From Verrucomicrobiota bacterium (GTDB taxonomy: Bacteria > Verrucomicrobiota > Verrucomicrobiia > Limisphaerales > PALSA-1396), in NCBI GenBank assembly GCA_016200005.1, contig JACQFP010000012.1:1-51583 (forward strand): a DNA stretch of 51,583 nucleotides. The letters run 5' to 3'. How positions within the stretch are numbered: position 1 is the first letter of the stretch; every line of letters starts with the position of its first letter. A model generated the notes under the pieces. It was not told the origin of the DNA. It ran no database searches and was given only the letters and a program-made list of their open reading frames with translations. Below are positions 43,914-51,583 of this stretch, one piece after another. A program made the position numbers and the translations under genes.

Positions 43914-44795
43914 ATGAATACAAAAATCAATCGCCGCGATTTTATCAAAGCCGGCAGTGTCACGGTTGCACTGGCCGCCCTCTGCCCGAATTGGTTGGGC
44001 GCCGCACCCGCCAAGCGCGACATCAAAAAAGCCATCATGTACGGCACCATTGGCTTCAAAGGTTCGGTCATGGAAAAATTTAAGGCCATCAAGGAAGCAG
44101 GTTTTGCCGGCGTCGAGCCGATGAGCCACATGAATCAGGACGAAGTCGTCAAGGCGCTCGAAGAAACGGGACTCAAGGCCGCGAGCGTTTGCTGCAACAC
44201 GCATTGGGGCAAACCGCTTTCCGACCCCAACCCCGTCGTCCGCGAGGAAGGGTTGGCCGGATTGAAACAGTCCTTGCACGACGCCAAACGCTACGGTGCC
44301 ACGTCGGTGCTGCTCGTGCCGGGCGTGGTGAAGGACGGCGTGAGCTACGAGGATTGCTGGATGCGGTCGATCGCGGAGATTCGCAAGGCGATTCCCGTGG
44401 CCGAAGAAACCGGCGTCAAGGTCGCCATCGAAAATGTCTGGAATAATTTCATCACCAAACCGGACCAGGCCGCCGCCTACCTCAACGAGATCAACAGCGC
44501 ACACGTCGGCTGGCATTTCGACATCGGCAACGTCATCAAATACAGCCCGCCGGAGACATGGATACCGGTCATCGGCAAGCGCATCCTCAAACTGCACGTG
44601 AAGGAATTCAGCAAGACCAAAGGTTTCGGCGTTAAATTTTTCGAGGGCGACAACAACTGGCCCGCAATCATGAAGGCGCTGGATGACGTGGGCTATAAAG
44701 GCTGGGGCATCTCCGAACAACCGGGTGATCAGACGAAGGATAGCGAGAGCTTGAAAGAGTTTTCTGAGCGGATGGATAAGGCCCTTGCCAGTTGA
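43914..44795 (+). CDS. Tat-exported sugar phosphate isomerase/epimerase-type TIM-barrel protein
   Basis: About 293 residues. The twin-arginine leader INRRDFIKAGSVTVALAALC predicts folded export to the periplasm. The body is an AP_endonuc_2-type barrel: KFKAIKEAGFAGVEPMSHMN, SVCCNTHWGKPLSD, GATSVLLVPGVVKDG, VKVAIENVWNNF (metal-binding Glu), VGWHFDIGNVIKY (metal-binding Asp), LKLHVKEFSK and KGWGISEQPG (final Glu). All four metal positions typical of xylose-isomerase-like barrels are present. The family covers keto-sugar isomerases, 2-keto-myo-inositol dehydratases and related enzymes. The substrate cannot be told. Confidence 0.92.
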   Translation: MNTKINRRDFIKAGSVTVALAALCPNWLGAAPAKRDIKKAIMYGTIGFKGSVMEKFKAIKEAGFAGVEPMSHMNQDEVVKALEETGLKAASVCCNTHWGKPLSDPNPVVREEGLAGLKQSLHDAKRYGATSVLLVPGVVKDGVSYEDCWMRSIAEIRKAIPVAEETGVKVAIENVWNNFITKPDQAAAYLNEINSAHVGWHFDIGNVIKYSPPETWIPVIGKRILKLHVKEFSKTKGFGVKFFEGDNNWPAIMKALDDVGYKGWGISEQPGDQTKDSESLKEFSERMDKALAS

Positions 44796-44961
44796 ATTGA
44801 CATGGCAATAGCCAGGTGAGCTGCGAGTCGATCCGCGCGGCCAAATCCCCATTCAATTGTTTTGAGCACCCAATCGAATCCAGCCGTTCGCGCTTCGACC
44901 CCATCGCCACTTGTAACCAGGGCGATCACGGTTTATTTTGTCGGCAAGTCGCGAACACAAG

Positions 44962-47001
44962 ATGCAACAGTTTCTGATCATTTGCAGTTCCGTTTGGTTG
45001 GTGGTTGCGTCCCCGTTACACGCCCAGACAAAGCTCGAACTCCCTACCATCACCCCCGGCTCCGAACACGTGCAGTTGGTCACCAACGGCGATTTCCAGG
45101 CTCGGGGGATGGTTCTCCTCGGTAGTCACCCGACTCCCGATGGCTGGTTGCGAGTGGGCGACATGTTCGCCGATCCCGGGATGAACATGGACGCGGCGGA
45201 CAATGGTGTCGTTGCCAGCGGCTACGTCAGCAACAGCTCGCCGGTGGGGCTGTATCAACGCTCGGTAAATCTGGCAGCGAACACTGAGTACGTACTCAGC
45301 GGTTACCTTTGGAACATGGGCGACGCGGCGAACCACGTCACCGCGGTCTTCGACCTGAATGACGCTCCCCAGGAAGCGCAGATCACGTTGAGCTACGGCG
45401 ATCCGAATGCCGACCTCGGTTACTTCGTGTGCGATTATTTCAATACCGCCGACACCGGCACCGCGCTGACCGTCCGGGCTTTTTATGACGGCTTCACCGG
45501 CACTGGCACCTCGCCCTCCTACTTTCCGTTGGCGGCTCAGTGGGACAACGTCGCAATCACGAAAGCCTCGGATTTCGTCCTGCCCCAGACGAACAGCATC
45601 GTCGCTTTGCAGCCCGCACAGACCGGCAACACGGTCTCGCTTTCCTGGCCGCTGACGGGAGTGGATTTGATTCCGCAGGCCGCGACGAATCTGACTCCGC
45701 CAACGCTCTGGAAGACCGTCACCAACACGGTCGTGATCAGCAACAATCTGAACAGCGTCACGTTGACGAACCCAAGCGGACAGAAGTTTTTCCGCATGGT
45801 GGACGCGGTTGATCCGACGACTCTGAACCGCAAACTGTTGATGGGTTATCAAGGCTGGTTTGTTTGTCCGGGAGATGGTTCGCCGGTCAACGCGTGGATT
45901 CACTGGTTTCGGAGTCAAACTCCGACAGCCACGAATGCGACGGTCGATTTTTGGCCGGACACTTCGGAACTGGACGCCGACGAACTGTTCGCGACCAGCA
46001 TGACGTTGACCAATGGCAGCCCCGCAAAACTCTATTCTGCGTTCACCCAAAAGACGGTCGTCCGCCATTTTAAATGGATGCGTGATAACCATCTTGACGG
46101 CGTTTTTCTCCAACGGTTTTCCTCGGAATTGTCCGACCCAAACTTCTTCGCCTTACGAAATCAAGTGGCGGCCAATGTCCGCGTCGGAGCGGAGACTTAC
46201 GGCCGCATCTTCGCCGTGATGTATGACATTTCCGGCCAGCCAGCGTCCTCTCTGGTCAGCCGGTTGACGAACGACTGGGCGTATCTCGTCAACACGATGA
46301 AGATCACCAGCAGTCCGCGTTACGCACGGCACAACGGCAAACCGGTGCTCGCCGTCTGGGGTTTTGGTTTCACTGATCGCCCCGGCACACCGCAAGACGC
46401 GCAAACGGTGATCAACTATTTCAAGTCCGCTGGCGTGACCTTAATGGGCGGCGTGCCGACGTATTGGCGCACGTTGACCGCCGATTCGCAGACCGACCCG
46501 GCATGGGCGACGGTCTATCGTTCGTTCGACATCATCAGCCCTTGGGCCGTCGGACGTTATGGAACAACCAACGAAGCCGACAATTTCAAGCAGAACCTCA
46601 TCGTTCCCGATCTGGCGGATGCGAACTCACACGGTCTGGGTTACATGCCGGTGATCTTTCCCGGTTTCTCGTGGGTCAACTTGATGCAAGGCATGAACGG
46701 CTCCAAGTTGAATCAAATCCCGCGCATCGGTGGCCGGTTTTACTGGCGGCAGGCCTACAACGCCGTCTCCGCCGGTTGCACGATGATTTTCGGAGCGATG
46801 TTTGATGAAGTGGATGAAGGCACGGCGATGTACAAGCTTGCGCCGACACCGAATGAACTTCCGGTGCAAGGAACGTGGGTGCCGCTGAACATCGACGGTG
46901 AGGCGCTGCCGAGCGATTGGTATCTCCGTCTCGCAGACAAGGCGACGCGGATGTTGCGCGGCGACATTCCGCTGCAATCGTCCATGCCGATTACTCCTTA
47001 G
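44962..47001 (+). CDS. Secreted glycoside hydrolase family 71/99-like protein with N-terminal carbohydrate-binding-like domain
   Basis: About 679 residues from ATG 44962; signal peptide IICSSVWLVVASPLHAQ. Residues ~25-205 are a beta-sandwich (LVTNGDFQARG...GWLRVGDMF, the CBM_4_9-like NGDFE start). A short SWPLTGVDLIPQAATNL...QKFFRMVDA domain follows. The rest is a TIM barrel of the GH71/99-like type: LLMGYQGWFVCPGDGSPVNA-WIHW, ELFATSMTLTNG, VVRHFKWMRDNHLDGVFLQR-F, GKPVLAVWGFGFTD, YWRTLTADSQTDPAW, MPVIFPGFSWVNL, CTMIFGAMFDEVDEGTA. The family acts on alpha-mannans or alpha-glucans. Assay-level specificity cannot be read, and catalytic residues are not certain. Confidence 0.85.
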   Translation: MQQFLIICSSVWLVVASPLHAQTKLELPTITPGSEHVQLVTNGDFQARGMVLLGSHPTPDGWLRVGDMFADPGMNMDAADNGVVASGYVSNSSPVGLYQRSVNLAANTEYVLSGYLWNMGDAANHVTAVFDLNDAPQEAQITLSYGDPNADLGYFVCDYFNTADTGTALTVRAFYDGFTGTGTSPSYFPLAAQWDNVAITKASDFVLPQTNSIVALQPAQTGNTVSLSWPLTGVDLIPQAATNLTPPTLWKTVTNTVVISNNLNSVTLTNPSGQKFFRMVDAVDPTTLNRKLLMGYQGWFVCPGDGSPVNAWIHWFRSQTPTATNATVDFWPDTSELDADELFATSMTLTNGSPAKLYSAFTQKTVVRHFKWMRDNHLDGVFLQRFSSELSDPNFFALRNQVAANVRVGAETYGRIFAVMYDISGQPASSLVSRLTNDWAYLVNTMKITSSPRYARHNGKPVLAVWGFGFTDRPGTPQDAQTVINYFKSAGVTLMGGVPTYWRTLTADSQTDPAWATVYRSFDIISPWAVGRYGTTNEADNFKQNLIVPDLADANSHGLGYMPVIFPGFSWVNLMQGMNGSKLNQIPRIGGRFYWRQAYNAVSAGCTMIFGAMFDEVDEGTAMYKLAPTPNELPVQGTWVPLNIDGEALPSDWYLRLADKATRMLRGDIPLQSSMPITP

Positions 47002-47089
47002 CCAATACCGGGCAGAAGTTGGAACATTGATAGGGCGCGTGCGAGAAAATGTGTATTGAGGTTCGACATGTCCACGGTTAGTTTCGTGC

Positions 47090-47305
47090 GTGATGGAAAA
47101 CAAAGGCGTAATGAGAGTTGTGGGACGACGCCAGCCTTACTCCGGCGGCCTGCAGGGGGCGCAAGGGTTTTTTGAAATGGTTATCAAGTTGCGTGGAGAC
47201 CAGCCCTTCCTGCCCAAGGGGGTCTATCGCTTCAAAACTTACGATGAGGAGCGTGAATGGACGCTGAAAATGCTCACCCGACCGAGAGCCGTCCACCCAC
47301 AGTAA
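47090..47305 (+). CDS. Small protein upstream of a nucleotidyltransferase (possible antitoxin or partner)
   Basis: About 71 residues (MMENKGVMRVVGRRQPYSGG). The C-terminal half, FFEMVIKLRGDQPFLPKGVY then RFKTYDEEREWTLKMLTR, is a compact helical unit; 'KLRGDQPFLP(K/R)GVYRF.(T/S)(F/Y)(E/D)E' recurs in the small proteins I associate with the following family. Its 3' end overlaps the start of the nucleotidyltransferase gene by 49 bp in another frame, so the two are translationally coupled. This arrangement (small protein first, minimal nucleotidyltransferase second) resembles some toxin-antitoxin pairs, which is inference. Confidence 0.7.
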   Translation: MMENKGVMRVVGRRQPYSGGLQGAQGFFEMVIKLRGDQPFLPKGVYRFKTYDEEREWTLKMLTRPRAVHPQ

Positions 47306-47751
47306 TCGACCTGCTCACCGTGTGCCGCAGCCTCAACGAGCAAGGCGCGACCTACATGGTGGTCGGAGGATTTGCGGTCAACCAGCATGGTTTCTCCCGC
47401 ACGACGATGGATATTGATGTTCTCATTGATGACTCACCGGAGAACCAGGTCAAAGCCAAGCGCGCTCTCGAAATTCTTCCCGACAAAGCCGTTCTTGAAC
47501 TCGGCGACGATGACCTGCGCAACTGGGTCGTCGTGCGCGTGTGTGACGAAGTGGTGGTGGACTTGATGACAAAGGCGTGCGGTGTCAGTTACAACGAGGG
47601 AGCATCGGAGATCGAAATCCACACGATTGACGGTGTGCCCATTCCGTTTGCCTCCGCGAAGCTGCTGTTGCGCACCAAGCAAACCTATCGCGAAAGGGAC
47701 GCGGAAGACCGGGCCTTTCTGGAAGCCAAGATTGCGCGCGAAGGAAAGTGA
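47257..47751 (+). CDS. Nucleotidyltransferase-fold protein (MNT/AbiEii-like)
   Basis: About 164 residues from ATG 47257. Core: YMVVGGFAVNQHGFSRTTMD-IDVLIDDSPENQ. The GG.A...H...R.T.DID(V/L) pattern carries the two Asp of the polymerase-beta-type metal site. The middle strand VVVRVCDEVVVDLM supplies the third Asp. The C-terminus (PFASAKLLLRTKQTYRERDA-EDRAFLEAKI) is the helical domain seen in AbiEii-type and MNT proteins. Such proteins transfer NMP to tRNA or protein and often act as toxin or antitoxin. Soluble; start overlaps the upstream small gene. Confidence 0.85.
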   Translation: MDAENAHPTESRPPTVIDLLTVCRSLNEQGATYMVVGGFAVNQHGFSRTTMDIDVLIDDSPENQVKAKRALEILPDKAVLELGDDDLRNWVVVRVCDEVVVDLMTKACGVSYNEGASEIEIHTIDGVPIPFASAKLLLRTKQTYRERDAEDRAFLEAKIAREGK

Positions 47752-47791
47752 ATCTCTCCCGTCACTTCGACTATTGTGCTCCGGCGAATTA

Positions 47792-47989
47792 TTAACCGCT
47801 GCGTCTGGTGATGCCGTGAATCGCAGCGCCGCCGCCGGCGAGCGTCAGGCATGCGCCGAGCAGCAACAGGGCGATGCTTTCGTTCGTCATTGAACCTTGA
47901 TGTCGCCATTGCGCCAGCGCCGGCATGACAAAGCCCATCCCGACGAGGATCGCGATGACTCCGATGATGATCTTGAGTGTTCGTTTCAT
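47792..47989 (-). CDS. Small membrane protein, unknown
   Basis: About 65 residues from ATG 47989 (MKRTLKIIIGVIAILVGMGF). TM helices at ~5-23 (IIIGVIAILVGMGFVMPALA) and ~38-57 (IALLLLGACLTLAGGGAAIH). No family recognised. It follows 42 bp after the ABC permease gene on the same strand and may be an accessory of it. Confidence 0.7.
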   Translation of the reverse strand: MKRTLKIIIGVIAILVGMGFVMPALAQWRHQGSMTNESIALLLLGACLTLAGGGAAIHGITRRSG

Positions 47990-48031
47990 GTTTTTTTCAG
48001 TGCGTCTATTAACCGGCACCTTTTCTCACCT

Positions 48032-50785
48032 TCACTTTGCGTCGTCGAAAATATTCGCGAGCGTTTGCGGTTTGCGAGATACGCCCAGCAATGGCCGGAG
48101 TTCACCCACCGGTGAGGTAAACGAGGGGCTACGGCGACCCATGGATTCAAATTGCCACGACCACAGACTCCCATCGGCGGCGAGGCTCACAAGCTCGCCC
48201 ATCATCGTTGCATTAACCGCGATCCAGTCCGAGTGCGTGCCAAGGCGGGCACAAGAAGCTGCGTCAGGATAGGTTATGGGGTCATCCGAAAAAGTCCACT
48301 TCCATAACGAGCCGTCGTTCTTGAGAGTTACCACTGATTCGCCGTCGCCAGCCAGCGCGATCCAATCTGTTTCCTTACCGAGTTGGAAATTTTGCTCTGC
48401 CATTGTCCACGTCGCTTTATTCGGCGATGGCTGCCATGCACCTGTAACGCGAAACGTCCCATCTTCGCGAACTCCTACCATGAAATTAGCTCCTCTGCGT
48501 GAATAAGCCGACACGTCACCACGTGACGAGAACAATTCGAAGTCAGCCACTCGGTAAAGCCATATTTCCTCATCAAGCTGGATTGCGTTTTTGACAGAAC
48601 CAGCTCTCGAAGCAAAGCGCCAGGATTCCCCATTTGTTTTGCGGAAGTAAGTTTGGTCGCCATTGGAAAAAATCTCCGCCCAGTCTGAATCCGCCCCCAA
48701 GCGCTGAGGCTTAAAGGTGCGCAATCCCGGCCAGGGCTTTTTCCAACTTAACCGATTCGTTCCCAAGCGCCACAACGTGCCGTCCTCTTTCAAGAGGGTT
48801 GCGGATGTATCAGCTTCGCGCGCGGCACTCTTCCAGTTGTTGTCGGCGCCAAACCTCACCAACCCGGCTGGACTTGCTGTGTGCAATGCTGATTGTTCAA
48901 GCATGACCGGGTTTGTTGGCTGCTTGGAAACCCACAGGCTGCCATCTGATTTGACACCGACAGCCTCCCACCCATTGCAGATTGCAAAGCTTGACCAGTT
49001 CGTACCGTCGAAAAATCGGCCGCCAGGGAGTAGTGTGAAGCTCCTCCCCTCGCCAAGCAACAACGCGCCGAGACTTGGATCTTTGAACTCGAAACGGTCG
49101 GTCCAGATTCGCCCATCGGAAAGTCGTACCAGGAAGTCGCGACCACCGTTCCAAACCCCTTCGCATCGCAACGTCACACCTGGCGACGGCGTCAATCGCG
49201 CCACGCCGTGCGGTGGTTCAATGGGCGATACGAGTTCCCACACACGGTGGTAAGTCGCGCTCGCAAGTGTGACAACCGCCACAAGCGATGCGAGGAGGAC
49301 GATCCCGTTTCGCCGCCACACTTTCCAGCCGACCAGCACTTGCTTGAAATTCCCATACATCAGCCACGCGAGCGCAACGGTGAGAGTCGGAATGCCGATC
49401 AAATAAGCGAGCCAGCCACGCCAGAGCAGTGCATCGACAATCGCTTCTGGATCGCTTCCGTTGATAACCAGAACCGAGGCGACAACGATGCCCAACGCCG
49501 TCGGCGCGAGCGCTTGCAGTGTGTTACGCGCAAGTGTCGAGGCAAAGAACGAAATCGTCGTAACTCCGATGACGATTGCGAGCTGCGGTAGTAAGGGCAG
49601 AAGAGAGTCGATGAAGCTCAATACCGCCCAGAGCAGATTTCCGTGGAGAACCTGTCCGTTGGAGGCGAGCGCGAAATTGCTGAATTTGGACTGAATGTCG
49701 GGAACGATCCGCCCGCCTTCGAACAGCAACGGAACGATAACACCAAAGCCGCATGAGAGCATCAATACGACCAGGAACTTGATGGCGAACTGTGTTCGTC
49801 GTCGTGACGAAAGACATAGCTGGGATTCAAAGGTTCCCAGCTTTCGCTCCTCGGCAACCGCTGCGCAGCCGATCAGCAACGGCATCACGACCCACAAAAC
49901 CCAGAACTGGCCGGTGAGGAATTCCATCATCGGAGAATCCTTGAAACCGCCAGCCGCTTTTCTCGCCGCGACCATTCCCAAATGCAGGAAGGCGAGAATA
50001 CCCGCGATCACAAATTGGGATTGGTGAAGTTGAATTTCCTTTTTCAGCAACGCCAGGCGCGGACCCCGGCTTTGCGTCGCTTTGGCGGCGACAAACATTC
50101 GCGGCAACTTCAGCCAGGCGGGCATGGCGATGTCGCCACCAGTCCACTGAACATCCTGCGCGCGCAGAAACATCCGTCTCGCCCAGAGAAATCCTGCGAT
50201 GCTGTAAACCGTCAGGACAGCGGTTATCGCGTAGGTCGGATTTGCGCCGGCGAAAAACTTTTCTGTGAAATACCTCGTCGCCACCGTCAAGCCGGCCGGC
50301 ACAAGCAGGGTAAACCAAAACGCCGCGGCCACCGTTCGGAACAGGAGCACGGTCCACAGCCCCCCTGAAAAAGCCGTGAGCAAGATCAGCCCGGTCGTCA
50401 TCGCCAAATCCCCCAAGTCCGGTTTCGCGGCATTTAAGGCAGCGTGGCTTCGCCAGCCAAGGAAGGACAGCCACCAGACGCCAAGAACGAGCACAAGTGC
50501 GCCCGCCAGCGCCATCGTTTTCGTCCACCAGAGGCGCGAACGCGAAACGGGTTGCGCCAGCAGATTGGCGAACGTGCCCGAGGACATTTCCCGGCCGAAC
50601 GAGTCCAGCGCCATAATCACAACCACCGCCGGGCAAAGCAGGAAGGGAAATACCGCTTCGAAAACCGAAAGCGGGCTGACCAAAGCTGAGTTGCTCGGTG
50701 CCAACCAGAGCGAGAGAGCCAGCAGCACGGCGATGCTGAAGCTCGGCAGCAATAGCTTGATTTCCTTTCGTACTAGCGCGTTCAT
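48032..50785 (-). CDS. ABC-2 type permease fused to a C-terminal RCC1-like beta-propeller
   Basis: About 917 residues. Residues 1-512 hold two six-helix permease repeats: NALVRKEIKLLLPSFSIAVL with FGREMSSGTFANLLAQPVSR in the first; LALLKKEIQLHQSQFVIAGI with AEERKLGTFESQLCLSSRRR in the second. After the last TM (GIVLLASLVAVVTLASATY) residues ~530-917 form a propeller with RCC1-type units: DWIALAGDGESVVTLKNDGS-LWKW, DWIAVNATMMGELVSLAADG-SLWSW, GVKSDGSLWVSK, LLKEDGTLWRLG. The fusion places a propeller on the outer side of the inner membrane, if both ends are as predicted. ATG 50785 overlaps the ATPase stop (50782), so ATPase and permease are one unit. Confidence 0.9.
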   Translation of the reverse strand: MNALVRKEIKLLLPSFSIAVLLALSLWLAPSNSALVSPLSVFEAVFPFLLCPAVVVIMALDSFGREMSSGTFANLLAQPVSRSRLWWTKTMALAGALVLVLGVWWLSFLGWRSHAALNAAKPDLGDLAMTTGLILLTAFSGGLWTVLLFRTVAAAFWFTLLVPAGLTVATRYFTEKFFAGANPTYAITAVLTVYSIAGFLWARRMFLRAQDVQWTGGDIAMPAWLKLPRMFVAAKATQSRGPRLALLKKEIQLHQSQFVIAGILAFLHLGMVAARKAAGGFKDSPMMEFLTGQFWVLWVVMPLLIGCAAVAEERKLGTFESQLCLSSRRRTQFAIKFLVVLMLSCGFGVIVPLLFEGGRIVPDIQSKFSNFALASNGQVLHGNLLWAVLSFIDSLLPLLPQLAIVIGVTTISFFASTLARNTLQALAPTALGIVVASVLVINGSDPEAIVDALLWRGWLAYLIGIPTLTVALAWLMYGNFKQVLVGWKVWRRNGIVLLASLVAVVTLASATYHRVWELVSPIEPPHGVARLTPSPGVTLRCEGVWNGGRDFLVRLSDGRIWTDRFEFKDPSLGALLLGEGRSFTLLPGGRFFDGTNWSSFAICNGWEAVGVKSDGSLWVSKQPTNPVMLEQSALHTASPAGLVRFGADNNWKSAAREADTSATLLKEDGTLWRLGTNRLSWKKPWPGLRTFKPQRLGADSDWAEIFSNGDQTYFRKTNGESWRFASRAGSVKNAIQLDEEIWLYRVADFELFSSRGDVSAYSRRGANFMVGVREDGTFRVTGAWQPSPNKATWTMAEQNFQLGKETDWIALAGDGESVVTLKNDGSLWKWTFSDDPITYPDAASCARLGTHSDWIAVNATMMGELVSLAADGSLWSWQFESMGRRSPSFTSPVGELRPLLGVSRKPQTLANIFDDAK

Positions 50786-51582
50786 GATTTCGATGGCACG
50801 AGGGTTTTGGCCGACACGAAAATTTCCTCCAGCGAAAGTGATTCCATCCGCAAGTCTTCCGGCTGATGGGCTTTCAACTTCGCGATCACTTCTTCGCTGC
50901 TGCCATTGGCCAGGATTTCCAGTTCGCGGCCGGTTTGTTTCACACTCACCGCGCTGGGCAGTTCGAACTTCGCAGGCGGTGTCGCGAAGCGCGCACGGAT
51001 CTTCCTGAACCGATCGCGGGCACGGTCGGCTTCCATGGTCAGCAGTTCGCGGCCTTCCTCAATGATCGTAAATTCGTCAATCAATCCCTCAAACTCCGAG
51101 ATGAGATGCGTGGAGACAAACACCGTGCGACATCCCGGATCGCCGGATTGATACGCGCCGATGACGGTTTCAATAAATTCGCGGCGCACGATGGGGTCGA
51201 GACCGGAGGTCGGTTCGTCGAGCAGGAGCAACTCGGGTTCGGGACAGATCGCGCCGATGAGGGCGAGCTGCGTCTTTTGACCTTTGGACAGTGTAATGGC
51301 TTTCTGGTCGGCATTCAGGCCAAAACGTCGGAGGAGGTCGGCTTCGGTATTGCGATTCCAATTCGCGCGGAATGATGCATGGTAATCCAGCGTGTCGCGC
51401 ACGGTCATCCACGGATAAAACGCGACTGCGTCCGGCACATAGGCGAGCCGCGATTTGACTCCGACTTCATCCTTCTGTGGGTCGAGGCCGAACACGTGCA
51501 CGCAGCCGCTGGTGGGGCGAAGCAGATTCAACAGGCATTTGATCGTGGTGGTCTTGCCCGCGCCGTTGCGCCCGAAGAAGCC
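50782..51582 (-). CDS. ABC transporter ATP-binding subunit (N-terminus outside window)
   Basis: The frame is open to the window edge, so the first ~35 residues are missing. Walker A is present at the edge (FGRNGAGKTTTIKCLLNLLR). The signature LSKGQKTQLALIGAICPEPE has Lys for the second Gly (LSxGQ). Walker B is ELLLLDEPTSGLDP and the H-loop is TVFVSTHLISEF. The ~90-residue tail (RIRARFATPPAKFELPSAVS... LRMESLSLEEIFVSAKTL) is typical of ABC-2 export ATPases. It energises the permease-propeller fusion whose start overlaps its stop. Substrate unknown. Confidence 0.95.
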   Translation of the reverse strand, partial: GFFGRNGAGKTTTIKCLLNLLRPTSGCVHVFGLDPQKDEVGVKSRLAYVPDAVAFYPWMTVRDTLDYHASFRANWNRNTEADLLRRFGLNADQKAITLSKGQKTQLALIGAICPEPELLLLDEPTSGLDPIVRREFIETVIGAYQSGDPGCRTVFVSTHLISEFEGLIDEFTIIEEGRELLTMEADRARDRFRKIRARFATPPAKFELPSAVSVKQTGRELEILANGSSEEVIAKLKAHQPEDLRMESLSLEEIFVSAKTLVPSKS

Positions 51583-51583
51583 G

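Overview
The window looks like a piece of chromosome from a diderm bacterium of the Verrucomicrobiota, most likely the Pedosphaera/Limisphaerales lineage. The evidence is of four kinds. There are pseudopilins with the [20 protein letters not shown] leader and a C-terminal FADGH motif. There are secreted proteins built from LamG, Ig-like and a C-terminal 'FFR(L/M)' domain, and several formylglycine-type sulfatases and secreted sugar enzymes. There is a TonB receptor and LpxI, so an LPS outer membrane. Finally, there are many dispersed palindromic repeats. The taxonomic assignment is inferred from protein style, not from a marker gene.

Layout. 1-6.5 kb: end of a secreted protein, a formylglycine-generating-enzyme-like protein, two type II pseudopilins, a remnant of a haem-binding PVC-type cytochrome, and a MscS channel fused to a cyclic-nucleotide-binding domain. 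6.5-12.8 kb: two secreted sulfatases, a CDP-alcohol phosphatidyltransferase, and a repeat-rich scar zone. The scar zone holds two identical 38-bp palindromes, a 3'-truncated coiled-coil gene, a fragment of a REP-associated (Y1) transposase, a lipoprotein gene abutting that fragment, and GGGGTCAGTCCCG repeats. 12.8-16 kb: a two-gene operon of a MotA/ExbB-like membrane protein and a single-TM coiled-coil partner with a TM aspartate. 16-26 kb: a PQQ-type propeller, a very large LamG/Ig adhesin-like protein, an ABC-2 permease and a four-repeat secreted protein. 26-34 kb: gnd, then a TonB receptor - YfiR - CHASE8-like hybrid histidine kinase operon, then lpxI with a small partner. 34-36 kb: a NIPSNAP gene and a 5'-truncated second copy of its 3' end, with a HigB/HigA-type toxin-antitoxin pair between them; the toxin gene carries a one-base frameshift. 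36-41 kb: a flavin disulfide reductase, small membrane and lipoproteins, a DUF5069 protein, a cupin and an oligogalacturonate-lyase-like propeller. 41-51.6 kb: a lipoprotein/helical-protein operon, tRNA-Gly(CCC), a Tat-exported TIM-barrel protein, a GH71/99-like enzyme, a small-protein/nucleotidyltransferase pair, and an ABC transporter whose permease carries a C-terminal RCC1-like propeller.

How the genes fit together: the main theme is envelope and polysaccharide biology (sulfated and pectin-type glycans taken apart outside or in the periplasm, TonB-type uptake or sensing). The most unusual pieces are (a) the MotA/ExbB-like plus coiled-coil pair, a candidate ion-driven machine; (b) YfiR wired to a hybrid histidine kinase and a TonB receptor; and (c) the ABC permease-propeller fusion. 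No CRISPR array, prophage or intact insertion sequence was seen.
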